Of a DNA stretch of 64,000 bases, positions 52,485 to 60,583 are shown in pieces. The DNA is from Fusibacter_C sp942493125. Its GTDB lineage: Bacteria > Bacillota > Clostridia > Peptostreptococcales > Acidaminobacteraceae. Each line of letters opens with the position of its first letter. Position 1 is the stretch's first letter. The notes beneath the pieces were generated by a model. The model was not told where the DNA came from and made no database searches. It was given only the letters and a program-made list of their open reading frames with translations. The stretch covers positions 310,001 through 374,000 of the forward strand of contig OW818667.1 of NCBI GenBank assembly GCA_942493125.1, read 5' to 3'. The position numbers were made by a program, and so were the translations under genes.

Positions 52485-53522
52485 TTAGTCGATCACAATA
52501 TACTTATCTGTTCTTGCTATAACTCTGCCTATAACGGCTATAGGGTGCTCATAACGCTGTTTAAGTGCTTCGAGATATCTTACTTCATCTTCAGCTGAAA
52601 TTGCTATAAGCAAGCCACCAGACGTCTGTGGATCAAAAAAGAGATCCATATAGACTTCTTCTATAGAGGTATTGCTGGTGACTTTATCAATCGAATAACT
52701 ACGATTTTTATAAGCCCCAGCAGGTATGATGCCCATTTCTGCTAAAGGTCTTGCCGCTTCAATAATTGGTATCACCCTGTGATCCAGTTCAAAGCAGGCG
52801 TCGCTACCTTCTGCCATCTCAAGTGCATGCCCTATCAAACCAAAACCTGTGATATCCGTACAAGCATGAACTGGAATATCCAGTTCTTTAAGGACTTCAG
52901 CCGGTATACGGTTCAATGTCTTCATGATCTCTGTCAAATATTGAAGTGTCTGCTCATCGAGAAGGTCTTCTTTAAGAGCAGTTGTCAAAACGCCAATGCC
53001 GAGTGGTTTCGTTAAAATCAACACATCGCCAGGCTTCGCACCGACGTTTCTCCATATTTTATCTGGAGACACAAGTCCCATGACGGAAAGGCCATATTTT
53101 GGTTCGTCGTCTTCAATAGAATGACCACCAACCAGTAAAGCGCCTGCTTCCTTAACTTTGTCTGCGCCACCTTTCATAATTTCTTTCAAAATGGAAGGAT
53201 CGAGACAATTTGGAAATCCTACAATATTCATTGCGAGAGTCGGTGTACCACCCATCGCATAGACGTCACTGAGTGCATTGGTTGCTGCTATTGCACCAAA
53301 ATCGTATGGGTCGTTGACGATCGGTGTAAAAAAATCTAATGTCTGTATAATCGCTTGCGCATCGTTTATTTGATAGACGGCGGCATCATCTGATGATTCA
53401 AAACCGACGAGCAGCTGCTCGCTTTCAAATTTCGGGAGGTCGCACAAAACTTGTGCGAGGGTCTCTGGCCCAATTTTAGCGGCTCAGCCTGCGCTTCGTG
53501 AATAAGATGTTAACTTTACCAT
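52485..53522 (-). CDS. selD: Selenide, water dikinase SelD, itself a selenoprotein (in-frame UGA = Sec13)
   Basis: Makes selenophosphate from selenide and ATP, the selenium donor for SelA. True start is ATG 53522, 8 bases after AAAGGAGG. The first residues read MVKLTSYSRSAG-U-AAK, where U is the TGA at 53484-53486, so the catalytic position equivalent to E. coli Cys17 is selenocysteine and Lys16 matches Lys20. Conventional translation would wrongly begin at TTG 53447, inside the SECIS hairpin. The 345 residues then show GFESSDDAAVYQ, FFTPIVNDPYDFGAIAATNALSDVYAMGG, GGHSIEDDEPKYGLSV, and TDITGFGLIGH. First gene of selD-selA-selB. Confidence 0.95.
53440..53458 (-). promoter_or_regulatory. Probable bacterial SECIS hairpin of selD
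   Basis: Perfect 8-bp stem TCGCACAA/TTGTGCGA closing a GTT loop, in the selD coding frame. The loop starts 34 bases after the UGA and its first base is G, within the known bSECIS spacing and loop rule. Confidence 0.75.
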
Positions 53523-53553
53523 TGAAATGCCTCCTTTCGAGTAACTTATTTCT

Positions 53554-53582
53554 ATTATAGCAACTTATTTAAAATAGTTCAC
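53554..53582 (-). promoter_or_regulatory. Probable promoter of selD-selA-selB
   Basis: Extended -10 TGCTATAAT (TATAAT at 53554-53559) on the minus strand with a weak -35 GTGAAC 17 bases upstream, overlapping the end of the ComEA-like gene. Confidence 0.55.
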
Positions 53583-54106
53583 GGTAATATCGTCATAATC
53601 TTTTGTAGTTTTTTTTCACCAATCCCTTTTACCAACATCAAATCATTAAAATTGCTAAACGGACCGTACTCATTTCTATAATCCAGTATCGCTTGGGCTG
53701 TCACTTCACCTATCCCTGAAAAGGTCATCAACTCATCTTTTGAAAGTTTATTGAAAGCATCTAAGTTAAATGATTTGCCAAGTTCAGCACTGAATGCCAG
53801 AGGTTCTGTTGTTGCATCAGAACGCTTATTAGATTGCTCGACAGATGGTGTTTGCGAACTTGTTCGAGTCTGCTCAGCACTTTTTGTAGCCTGACTTGAT
53901 TGTTGCAATTCAGTTGTTACCGGTATTTTTGTGATTTCACTGGTTTCCGATGTTTCTGTGCTTTCTGAGGGATTTATAGTTTCAATAATAAAAGCATTTT
54001 CATGATTATTTGTTAAAATCCGAATGCAGATAAATAGGACTATAATTCCTGTAACTACTGCATTTAAAGGATTTAGATTATTTTTTATGTTCTTGAAATC
54101 AATCAT
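53579..54106 (-). CDS. ComEA-like helix-hairpin-helix protein
   Basis: Membrane-anchored DNA-binding protein of 175 residues, resembling the competence DNA receptor ComEA. Start at ATG 54106 (MIDFKNIKNN) after GAGGTG. One membrane helix (about 15-33, NAVVTGIIVLFICIRIL), a long S/T/E/Q-rich spacer, then tandem HhH motifs: FNKLSKDELMTFSGIGEVTAQAILDYR and FNDLMLVKGIGEKKLQKIM. It lacks the SLBB domain that full ComEA proteins often carry. comEC is in the same window but 16 kb away, which breaks the usual comEA-comEC adjacency. A DNA-uptake role is inferred. Confidence 0.85.
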   Translation of the reverse strand: MIDFKNIKNNLNPLNAVVTGIIVLFICIRILTNNHENAFIIETINPSESTETSETSEITKIPVTTELQQSSQATKSAEQTRTSSQTPSVEQSNKRSDATTEPLAFSAELGKSFNLDAFNKLSKDELMTFSGIGEVTAQAILDYRNEYGPFSNFNDLMLVKGIGEKKLQKIMTILP

Positions 54107-54224
54107 AGGCACCTCGATATGGAATATTATGGTAATTACATCTATCGTATCATATATTTTTGATTTTAAAAAGAGTCATTATCAATTATAATAGGAGTAT
54201 ATGTTTTTTAGGAGGCAATCATCA

Positions 54225-55640
54225 ATGACGTTTAAGAACAAAAAATATGCTTCAAATGTAAGAACAAAACTAAGAAAACTCACGCTGATAGGTCTATCGG
54301 CATTCATAATACTTACAGGGTCAACAATGACCTATGCTTCAGAATACGATGTCAATGCTTCTGATCTGGTTGCCGAAACCGCCGTATTAATCAATCAAAC
54401 ATCAGGTCAAGTCCTGTTCGATAAAAATGCAAATACACCAATGTATCCTGCCAGTACGACTAAAATATTGACTGCAATCATTATTCTTACTGATTTGCCT
54501 TTAAATGAAGTGGTGACTATCGATGCAGAATCCCCTTATGCTGGCGGTAGTCATATTGCACTTGAACCCAACGAACAACTAACAGTTGAACAATTGCTCT
54601 ATGCGCTCATGATCACAAGTGCAAATGACGTTGCTGAAGCTCTTGCCATACACCATTCTGGATCCCTTGAAGCTTTTGCTGATGTTATGAATGAAAGAGC
54701 AGCAGAAATGGGCGCTATAAACTCGAATTTTGAAAACCCACACGGCTTACCTAATCCTGATCACTTGACTACGGCTTATGATTTAGCTATGATCGCGAAA
54801 TTCGCGATGCAAAATGAAACCTTTAGAAAAATCGTTAAAACGACGCGATATGAGATTCCGCCAACAAATGTCAAAACAGAAACACGCTATTTGAATAGTA
54901 CAAATAGTTTTTATGCTGGCATGGAAGGTTCAAATGATTTAATTACCATTCGTGGACAGAAAATTCCTATCGCTTACGACCTCGTCACAGGGATCAAAAG
55001 AGGGTTTACAGAAGAAGCGATGAACTGCTTGGTCAGTTCAGCATCAAAAGATGACAAGTCTTATATCTCAGTTGTGTTAAGATCGAATGGCATATTTATG
55101 TACCAGGATACCAGATTGTTGTTGGATTACGGCTTGTATGGCGTCGTATCGCATACATTGCTTCAAAAAAATGACGTCGTTGAGACGTTGACGATGAGCA
55201 ACAAAAGAAAGACGCAAATCCCCATGATCGTAGAACAAACTGTTGTTGTCGACTTACTCGACGGTGTCGATCCTGCTAAACTAGAAAAGAAAATCACTTT
55301 GTTACCCGCCATTGACCTTCCAATAAAAAAGGGTGAAGCCATGGGCACACTATCATATTATGATGGTGAAAAGCTCCTAACTTCGCTACCTCTCGTGTCT
55401 AGTGATGATTTTATAGGAGAAGATTTGGTGACTGAAGCCACTCACTTTTTTGTTACTGCTGAGAGACCTTTGTTCTCCAAAGCTTGGTTCTTCTTTGTAT
55501 TTTCAAGACTACTGATAGCAGTACTCGTATGGCGCGCGATTATGACTATAATAAGGATTCAAAAGTTAAAACGCAGAAAACTTAAGAAGCGCAGATCCAG
55601 AACGAAACCCTCTGCAGCAATGGAATCTATGAATTCATAA
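54225..55640 (+). CDS. D-alanyl-D-alanine carboxypeptidase (DacF/PBP5-type, KTG box altered to KRG)
   Basis: Exported penicillin-binding protein that trims the terminal D-Ala of peptidoglycan stems. Start is ATG 54225 (MTFKNKKYAS) 8 bases after AGGAGG; ATG 54201 behind AGGAG is an alternative. Of 471 residues, about 1-37 form a signal or anchor. The serine box S77-T-T-K80 and S132-A-N134 are intact, but the third motif, expected as KTG, reads K258-R-G260 in VTGIKRGFT. A C-terminal beta domain and a membrane helix near 420-440 with a very basic tail follow. Threonine to arginine in this motif could weaken or change activity. Divergent from the ComEA-like gene. Confidence 0.92.
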   Translation: MTFKNKKYASNVRTKLRKLTLIGLSAFIILTGSTMTYASEYDVNASDLVAETAVLINQTSGQVLFDKNANTPMYPASTTKILTAIIILTDLPLNEVVTIDAESPYAGGSHIALEPNEQLTVEQLLYALMITSANDVAEALAIHHSGSLEAFADVMNERAAEMGAINSNFENPHGLPNPDHLTTAYDLAMIAKFAMQNETFRKIVKTTRYEIPPTNVKTETRYLNSTNSFYAGMEGSNDLITIRGQKIPIAYDLVTGIKRGFTEEAMNCLVSSASKDDKSYISVVLRSNGIFMYQDTRLLLDYGLYGVVSHTLLQKNDVVETLTMSNKRKTQIPMIVEQTVVVDLLDGVDPAKLEKKITLLPAIDLPIKKGEAMGTLSYYDGEKLLTSLPLVSSDDFIGEDLVTEATHFFVTAERPLFSKAWFFFVFSRLLIAVLVWRAIMTIIRIQKLKRRKLKKRRSRTKPSAAMESMNS

Positions 55641-55644
55641 AAAT

Positions 55645-55680
55645 AGCTCTATAACGGAAAGCCGTTATAGAGCTTTATTT
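55645..55680. terminator. Strong terminator between the carboxypeptidase and ridA
   Basis: A perfect 13-bp stem AGCTCTATAACGG/CCGTTATAGAGCT with an AAAG loop, then TTATTTTAT on the plus side and ATTTTTATG on the minus side. It likely ends both convergent genes. Confidence 0.92.
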
Positions 55681-55726
55681 TATGTGTATATTTAATTGAG
55701 GTGATTTTAATGAGCATATTTTGTAA

Positions 55727-56107
55727 TTACTCTTTATAAGCGACCATTTCAATCTCAACATCAGCCAATAAAGGCAAGTTTGCCACTTCAAAAGCTGCAC
55801 GAGCTGGTTTGTGCTCTGTAAAGTACTCAGCATAAACGGCATTCATCTCAGCAAATTGCTTGATGTCGTTAAGTAAAACCGTCACTTTAACGACGTCATT
55901 AAACGTACAGCCTGCTGCTTCCAATATCGCCTTTGCATTTTCAAGTGCTTGACGTGTCGCTTCTTTAATATCATCCTTCACGAGTTCACCTTTGCCAGGA
56001 ATCAACGGGAGTTGACCAGAAACATAGACAAAAGAACCTGCTTTGATTGCTTGTGAATAAGGACCAACAGCTGCTGGTGCTTTATCAGTAGAAATAACCT
56101 GTAACAT
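55727..56107 (-). CDS. ridA: RidA family enamine/imine deaminase
   Basis: Hydrolyses reactive 2-aminoacrylate and related imines made by PLP enzymes. The 126 residues are typical: GPYSQAIKAGSFVYVSGQLPLIP at the N-terminus, and KVTVLLNDIKQFAEMNAVYAEYFTEHKPARAAFEV with the active-site arginine in PARAAFEVANLP. Start ATG at 56107 follows AGGAGG. It is cotranscribed behind a YheO-type regulator, 24 bases apart. Confidence 0.95.
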   Translation of the reverse strand: MLQVISTDKAPAAVGPYSQAIKAGSFVYVSGQLPLIPGKGELVKDDIKEATRQALENAKAILEAAGCTFNDVVKVTVLLNDIKQFAEMNAVYAEYFTEHKPARAAFEVANLPLLADVEIEMVAYKE

Positions 56108-56131
56108 ACTTTTTCCTCCTATAATCCTTAT

Positions 56132-56773
56132 CTACTTACCTTCTCTAATGCCGTCTAAATAGTTGTAAATGGTATATCTGGAAACCTGAAGTGAGTTGGC
56201 GACATAGTCGATGGCGCCTTTGATTAAAAAGACACCTTTTTCTTCAAGGTCCTTAACAATATTGACTTTTTCATCTTTGGTCAAGTAAATAACCGGTCTG
56301 CCGAACTTATGAATCGTACCTTCTACGATATCGTAAAGTACATCGTTTACTTTATTAATCTCACCGATGACTTCAATCTCTTTTTCATCGACTTTACAGA
56401 GTTCGTTCATGACATTTCGTGCACTCAGCATATCTGTGATATCAAAATTGATGCACATACAGCCGATGATAGTGCCTTCTTCATCCTTTAAAAAAGTGGT
56501 TGTCGATTTCAATTCTCTTCCAAGTGTACTCTTTCCAGTATAATTGAAAACATCATGACCTTCCTGATGTTTGTTGATTTTCTTAAGAATCGAATCTGTC
56601 ATTTTTGTATCGATTGTACGACCAGTCACATGTCCGTTGAAGATTGCCACGATGGAATTGTCTAGATTTTGAAAATCGTGAATCACAACTTCGCAGTTCG
56701 AGCCGAATGTTTCGGCCACACCTTTTGCAATAGGAACAACAGCCATCAATAGTGGGTGTATTAGCTTCTCCAT
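56132..56773 (-). CDS. YheO/DauR-type transcriptional regulator (PAS-like plus HTH)
   Basis: A 213-residue DNA-binding regulator. The N-terminal YheO PAS-like domain (residues about 5-120) contains FGSNCEVVIHDFQNLDNSIVAI, HVTGRTIDTKMTD and GCMCINFDIT. The C-terminal HTH segment is KGVFLIKGAIDYVANSLQVSRYTIYNYLDGI. Members of this family control amino-acid catabolism, for example DauR for D-arginine use in Pseudomonas. Its gene leads into ridA, so the pair may respond to an amino acid whose breakdown yields imines. Start ATG at 56773 follows AAGGAG. Confidence 0.88.
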   Translation of the reverse strand: MEKLIHPLLMAVVPIAKGVAETFGSNCEVVIHDFQNLDNSIVAIFNGHVTGRTIDTKMTDSILKKINKHQEGHDVFNYTGKSTLGRELKSTTTFLKDEEGTIIGCMCINFDITDMLSARNVMNELCKVDEKEIEVIGEINKVNDVLYDIVEGTIHKFGRPVIYLTKDEKVNIVKDLEEKGVFLIKGAIDYVANSLQVSRYTIYNYLDGIREGK

Positions 56774-56855
56774 AATTTTCTCCTTACACTAATTTGTATA
56801 AAGTTTATTGTATATTAGTTCAAATGAAAACTCAACTTAAAATGTTGAATATTTG

Positions 56856-57197
56856 TCACAATTTAAGTCTTGTCGCATCATTCCATATACGTTCTAGAGC
56901 ATAGTAGTCACGTGTTTCCGCATTAAAAATGTGCAAGATGACATCTCTATAATCAAGCAAAAGCCAACCACCCAGTGATCGCCCTTCCTTGTGTTTCATC
57001 GTAATGCCCAGTTTTTCAAGTGCTTCTTCAACACCGTCAGCTAGGCCATTCATATGCGTTGTCGATGTGCCAGTTGCAATGATGAAATAATCTGCAAATG
57101 AACTGATGCCCTTAACAGATAATACGACGATATCCTGTGCTTTTTTATCGACGAGCGCGTCATGTATATGTTGTGTCAAACTCATTATTTGATCCAT
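56856..57197 (-). CDS. rsfS: Ribosomal silencing factor RsfS
   Basis: Binds L14 and blocks subunit joining under nutrient limitation. The 113 residues show the family segments DALVDKKAQDIVVLSVKGIS, DYFIIATGTSTTHMNGLAD, KHKEGRSLGGWLLLDYRDVILHIF and the final RDYYALERIW. Start ATG at 57197 follows GAGGGT. It lies 7 bases downstream of the nadD-yqeK fusion, matching yqeK-yqeL order in B. subtilis. Confidence 0.96.
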   Translation of the reverse strand: MDQIMSLTQHIHDALVDKKAQDIVVLSVKGISSFADYFIIATGTSTTHMNGLADGVEEALEKLGITMKHKEGRSLGGWLLLDYRDVILHIFNAETRDYYALERIWNDATRLKL

Positions 57198-57204
57198 AAT
57201 ACCC

Positions 57205-58395
57205 TCAACTATCTTTTTGTCGTTTCATTTGTTTGATCATTTGTTTCGTGTAAGTATGCATACTCATTTTTCGATTTGCAAGGTTCGTTGCACATTGATC
57301 GTCAAAAACCAGTATGGCATCATCCAAACTTTGATAAGCTAATTTACGAATGATTTCTACGCCGTCAAATGTCCTTGATTGTTCGATGACGTCAGCTATA
57401 TACACGATTTTACTGAGCAGTGACATGTCTAAATGACCATAAGTATGCCATCTAATGGGATCGAGAATCTCTTCATCATCAATATTGAATGATTTTTTTA
57501 AAATGCCTGCCCCTACTTCGCCATGTGCTAAATTTGGAATGGCGACAATACTTGGATCTTTATAAATGCCAAATTCTTCGATATAATCGACCATCTTTTT
57601 GCTCTTAAGCTCTTTTGCAAAATCATGACAAAGACCAGCGAATTCTGCTTTAACAGGGTCTGCACCGTAAAGAATCGCGAGTTTTCGTGAAAGATGTGCC
57701 GTTTCAACACTATGTTTGAATCGCTTCGGCGTTAAGTGACTTTCCAGATAATCATATAGCTCTGAAAAACGTGGATGATGTTCTTTATATAGGAAATGAT
57801 CATGAATGTAGGTTTCTACTGTTTCTGGTAATAAGTATTTGATGCTTTTTTCTTGATCGACTCTGTCTCTAATTTCAGTAGAGCTGATTGCAAGCGCAGG
57901 AATATAGCACAGATCGATTTGTGCATCGAATCTTTGCTTTAGTGAATCTATTTTTTCCGCGAGCGCTCGTGTATCAAACCCGGGACGCGTCGCTCCGATA
58001 AAGTTGACACGCTTAATCAAGTCAGCATAGTCCTTCCACGATTCCAAAAGTAATAAGGCATCAGCACCCGTGATGAAAAATAAAGTATCTTCGGGTTTAA
58101 GCTTAGCCTTAAGGGTTTTTATGGTATCTATAGTGTAAGTCACGCCTTCTTTTTTAATCTCAATATCCGATACAAGAAAATATGGATTGGATTCAGTGGC
58201 AAGTTTTGTCATTTCAAAACGTCTGGTTTTATCGGCGGTATCATTTGAGTCCTTGTGAGGCGCCTTTCCAACCGGTATGAATATAACGTGATCCAAATGA
58301 AAACTCGTTCTAATTTGTTCTGCTAACATGAGATGGCCGTAGTGGATGGGATCAAATGTCCCACCCATAATGCCGATACGTTTGCCAGAAATCAT
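57205..58395 (-). CDS. nadD: NadD-YqeK fusion: nicotinate-nucleotide adenylyltransferase plus HD hydrolase
   Basis: A single 396-residue protein joining two enzymes that are separate neighbours in B. subtilis. Residues 1-200 are NadD, which makes deamido-NAD: GGTFDPIHYGHLMLAEQ with the HxGH nucleotide site, FITGADALLLLESWKD, and ISSTEIRDR. Residues 205-396 are YqeK, an HD-domain hydrolase shown in other Firmicutes to split diadenosine tetraphosphate: KRFKHSVETAHLSRKLA, CHDFAKEL, NLAHGEVGA and IRWHTYGHLDMS. No stop or frameshift separates them. Start ATG at 58395 with GAGGTC upstream. It sits between yhbY and rsfS. Confidence 0.95.
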   Translation of the reverse strand: MISGKRIGIMGGTFDPIHYGHLMLAEQIRTSFHLDHVIFIPVGKAPHKDSNDTADKTRRFEMTKLATESNPYFLVSDIEIKKEGVTYTIDTIKTLKAKLKPEDTLFFITGADALLLLESWKDYADLIKRVNFIGATRPGFDTRALAEKIDSLKQRFDAQIDLCYIPALAISSTEIRDRVDQEKSIKYLLPETVETYIHDHFLYKEHHPRFSELYDYLESHLTPKRFKHSVETAHLSRKLAILYGADPVKAEFAGLCHDFAKELKSKKMVDYIEEFGIYKDPSIVAIPNLAHGEVGAGILKKSFNIDDEEILDPIRWHTYGHLDMSLLSKIVYIADVIEQSRTFDGVEIIRKLAYQSLDDAILVFDDQCATNLANRKMSMHTYTKQMIKQMKRQKDS

Positions 58396-58399
58396 TGGA

Positions 58400-59197
58400 C
58401 TATTGACCTCTTTTATTTGATTTGAAAGTTCTTGATGACTTTAACGCACCTGTTGCTTTGGTTTCACCAAAAGTCGGTTTGCCTCTATTTGCCGATTTTG
58501 AAGAACCATAAGCGATATTTGCACCAAATTTTCTCGAAGGCTTAGAGCTCTCTGAGTCACCGCCAACTTTTTCAGCTTTAACGCCAAAAGTTTTTGTCTG
58601 AGCATCAGATGCAAAATCTGACGATTTATCAGACTTGCGACCAAATGATCGACTACCAAATTTGGATGATCTGTCAGAAGTTTTCTCAGCAGAATCGTCT
58701 GCGCTTCTCTTCTTGTTGAAGAAATTGAATTGCGGTTTTGCTGCAAGAGCCTCTGCCGCTTCGACTTCAGCTTTTCTAGCTTTTATTTGCGAACGCTTGC
58801 CCTTTAAAGGTCTAGACTTTTTGCCACCTTTTTTAGTCAATGGTTCTACTTTCTTACTCGCAACGGCTTTCTTTTGTTTGTTGATTTTAACGCGTGAGTT
58901 GTCAGCACCAGGAATCTCGATCATTGGATCAATTCTTGATTGTCTATAGATTGTACATTTATTGCCTATAGCTTGAACAAACTCAGCATTGAGTGCTGTA
59001 CAAATCTCGTTGGCTGCATCAACTGCAGATTCCGAACTATTTTCTAACACGTTAATTTTAACGATTTCATGTTGATCCAGCAATATGCTCAATTGGTCAA
59101 GGAAAGGCTGTGAAATACCCTCTTTGCCGAGTTGCGCCACTGGTTTCATCGTATGAGCCAAGCTCTTTAAATAACTTCTTTGTTTTCCCGTTAACAT
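58400..59197 (-). CDS. yhbY: YhbY-type RNA-binding protein with a 165-residue basic tail
   Basis: CRM-domain ribosome assembly factor. Residues 1-98 are a normal YhbY: LTGKQRSYLKSLAHTMKPVAQLGKEG with the GxxG-type loop, and IYRQSRI at the end of the domain. Family members usually end about here. This one continues for about 165 residues of low-complexity K/S/R/G sequence, with repeated FG-containing words (KFGSRSFGRKS, RKFGAN, KTFGV). The tail has no visible fold and may bind RNA or ribosomes nonspecifically. Start ATG at 59197 follows TAGGAG. It lies between obgE and the nadD fusion, all ribosome-linked genes. Confidence 0.92.
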   Translation of the reverse strand: MLTGKQRSYLKSLAHTMKPVAQLGKEGISQPFLDQLSILLDQHEIVKINVLENSSESAVDAANEICTALNAEFVQAIGNKCTIYRQSRIDPMIEIPGADNSRVKINKQKKAVASKKVEPLTKKGGKKSRPLKGKRSQIKARKAEVEAAEALAAKPQFNFFNKKRSADDSAEKTSDRSSKFGSRSFGRKSDKSSDFASDAQTKTFGVKAEKVGGDSESSKPSRKFGANIAYGSSKSANRGKPTFGETKATGALKSSRTFKSNKRGQ

Positions 59198-59227
59198 ATA
59201 ATCTCCTAATCACGTTCCAACGATTGC

Positions 59228-60505
59228 TTAATCGTAGAACTCAAATTCTAAATCAAAAATGCGCACAGTGTCACCATCTACGCAACCTTGCGTTCGCAAG
59301 TGGTCGAACACACCGCTCATTTTAAGTGCATTTTGGAATCTTCGTAGGGATTCTATATCATCAAGATTAGTCGAATACAACAAACGGTCGATATAATCTC
59401 CCTCAACACAATAAACTTCGCCATCCATGAAATAACGAATGTCTTTTTCATTGGATGTGTCTATCAATTCTACAAAATAATCGTCTTCGTCTATAAGCGG
59501 CTCAATTTCAACCGTATCGAGCAATGTCGTAACTCGGCTAAGAAGAGCGTCTACGCCCTCGCCTGTCGCTGCTGACATTGGATATACTTCAAAACCATCA
59601 GCTTCAATCTTTTTCTTGAAAGTTTCATAAGCTTCATCATCATAAAGAAGATCCATCTTGTTTGCTGCAACGATTTGCGTTCTCTTAGCGAGTTTTGGGT
59701 TATAACCAAAAACTTCAGCGTTGATTGTACAGAAATCCTCATATGGGTCTCTGCCTTCAAGGCCTGATATATCGACAATGTGAATCAGTACGCGCGTTCT
59801 TTCAACGTGTCTCAAGAAATCGAGTCCTAAACCAATGCCGTCCTTTGCGCCTTCAATCAGCCCTGGGATATCCGCGATGACAAAGCTTTTGCCTTTGATC
59901 GCTTCAACAACACCCAAATTAGGTTGTAAAGTCGTAAAGTGATAGTTTGCTATTTTAGGTTTTGCTTGAGTCGTCGCCGCTAAAAATGTCGATTTCCCGA
60001 CATTTGGATAGCCAAGCAGTCCAACGTCAGCCAACATTTTAAGTTCCAATGAAATCGTTCGCTCAGCACCATATGTACCTTTTTCCGCGAACGTTGGCGC
60101 TTGTCTCGTAGGCGTTGCAAAGTGTTGATTGCCACGACCACCACGCCCACCTTGAGCAAGGACAACGCGTTGTCCTAGGTCTTTTAAATCGGCTATTACT
60201 TTTCCAGTTTGAAGATCACGGATAATTGTGCCTTGCGGTACTCTGATGATAAGGTCATCCGATGCTTTTCCACTCATATTTTTTTTGCCGCCATCGTCAC
60301 CAGGTTCAGCGACGTATTTCGTCTTGTACCTGAAATCCATCAAAGTACGCATACTTTCATCGACAACGGCAATAACGCTGGCACCTCTGCCACCATCTCC
60401 GCCATTTGGACCACCATCTGGCGTGTATTTTTCCCGTCTGAAGCTTACGACACCATTACCACCGTCACCGGCTTTGATCACAATCTTCGCTATATCTACA
60501 AACAT
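59228..60505 (-). CDS. obgE: GTPase ObgE/CgtA
   Basis: Large-subunit assembly GTPase with a link to the stringent response. The 425 residues have the glycine-rich Obg fold (DGGNGVVSFRREKYTPDGGPNGGDGG), the G domain with GYPNVGKST, FTTLQPNLGVV, DIPGLIEGA and NKMDL, and the C-terminal OCT domain found in Firmicutes. Start ATG at 60505 follows GAGGTG. It follows the rplU-prp-rpmA unit past a terminator, a conserved order. Confidence 0.97.
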   Translation of the reverse strand: MFVDIAKIVIKAGDGGNGVVSFRREKYTPDGGPNGGDGGRGASVIAVVDESMRTLMDFRYKTKYVAEPGDDGGKKNMSGKASDDLIIRVPQGTIIRDLQTGKVIADLKDLGQRVVLAQGGRGGRGNQHFATPTRQAPTFAEKGTYGAERTISLELKMLADVGLLGYPNVGKSTFLAATTQAKPKIANYHFTTLQPNLGVVEAIKGKSFVIADIPGLIEGAKDGIGLGLDFLRHVERTRVLIHIVDISGLEGRDPYEDFCTINAEVFGYNPKLAKRTQIVAANKMDLLYDDEAYETFKKKIEADGFEVYPMSAATGEGVDALLSRVTTLLDTVEIEPLIDEDDYFVELIDTSNEKDIRYFMDGEVYCVEGDYIDRLLYSTNLDDIESLRRFQNALKMSGVFDHLRTQGCVDGDTVRIFDLEFEFYD

Positions 60506-60548
60506 TTTACACCTCGTATCTCTCTACATACAATAATAAAGCTTTTAA

Positions 60549-60579
60549 ATAAAAATGTCCATCATAGATGATGGACATT
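60549..60579 (-). terminator. Intrinsic terminator after rpmA
   Basis: A 12-bp stem AATGTCCATCAT/ATGATGGACATT with a 2-base loop, then TTTATTT on the minus strand, 5 bases after the rpmA stop. obgE downstream needs readthrough or its own promoter. Confidence 0.9.
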
Positions 60580-60583
60580 AAGA

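Noticed and set aside
53440..53447. TTG 53447 as the start of selD
   Set aside because: It removes the essential catalytic loop, has no binding site, and falls inside the SECIS hairpin; the UGA-containing start at 53522 explains all.
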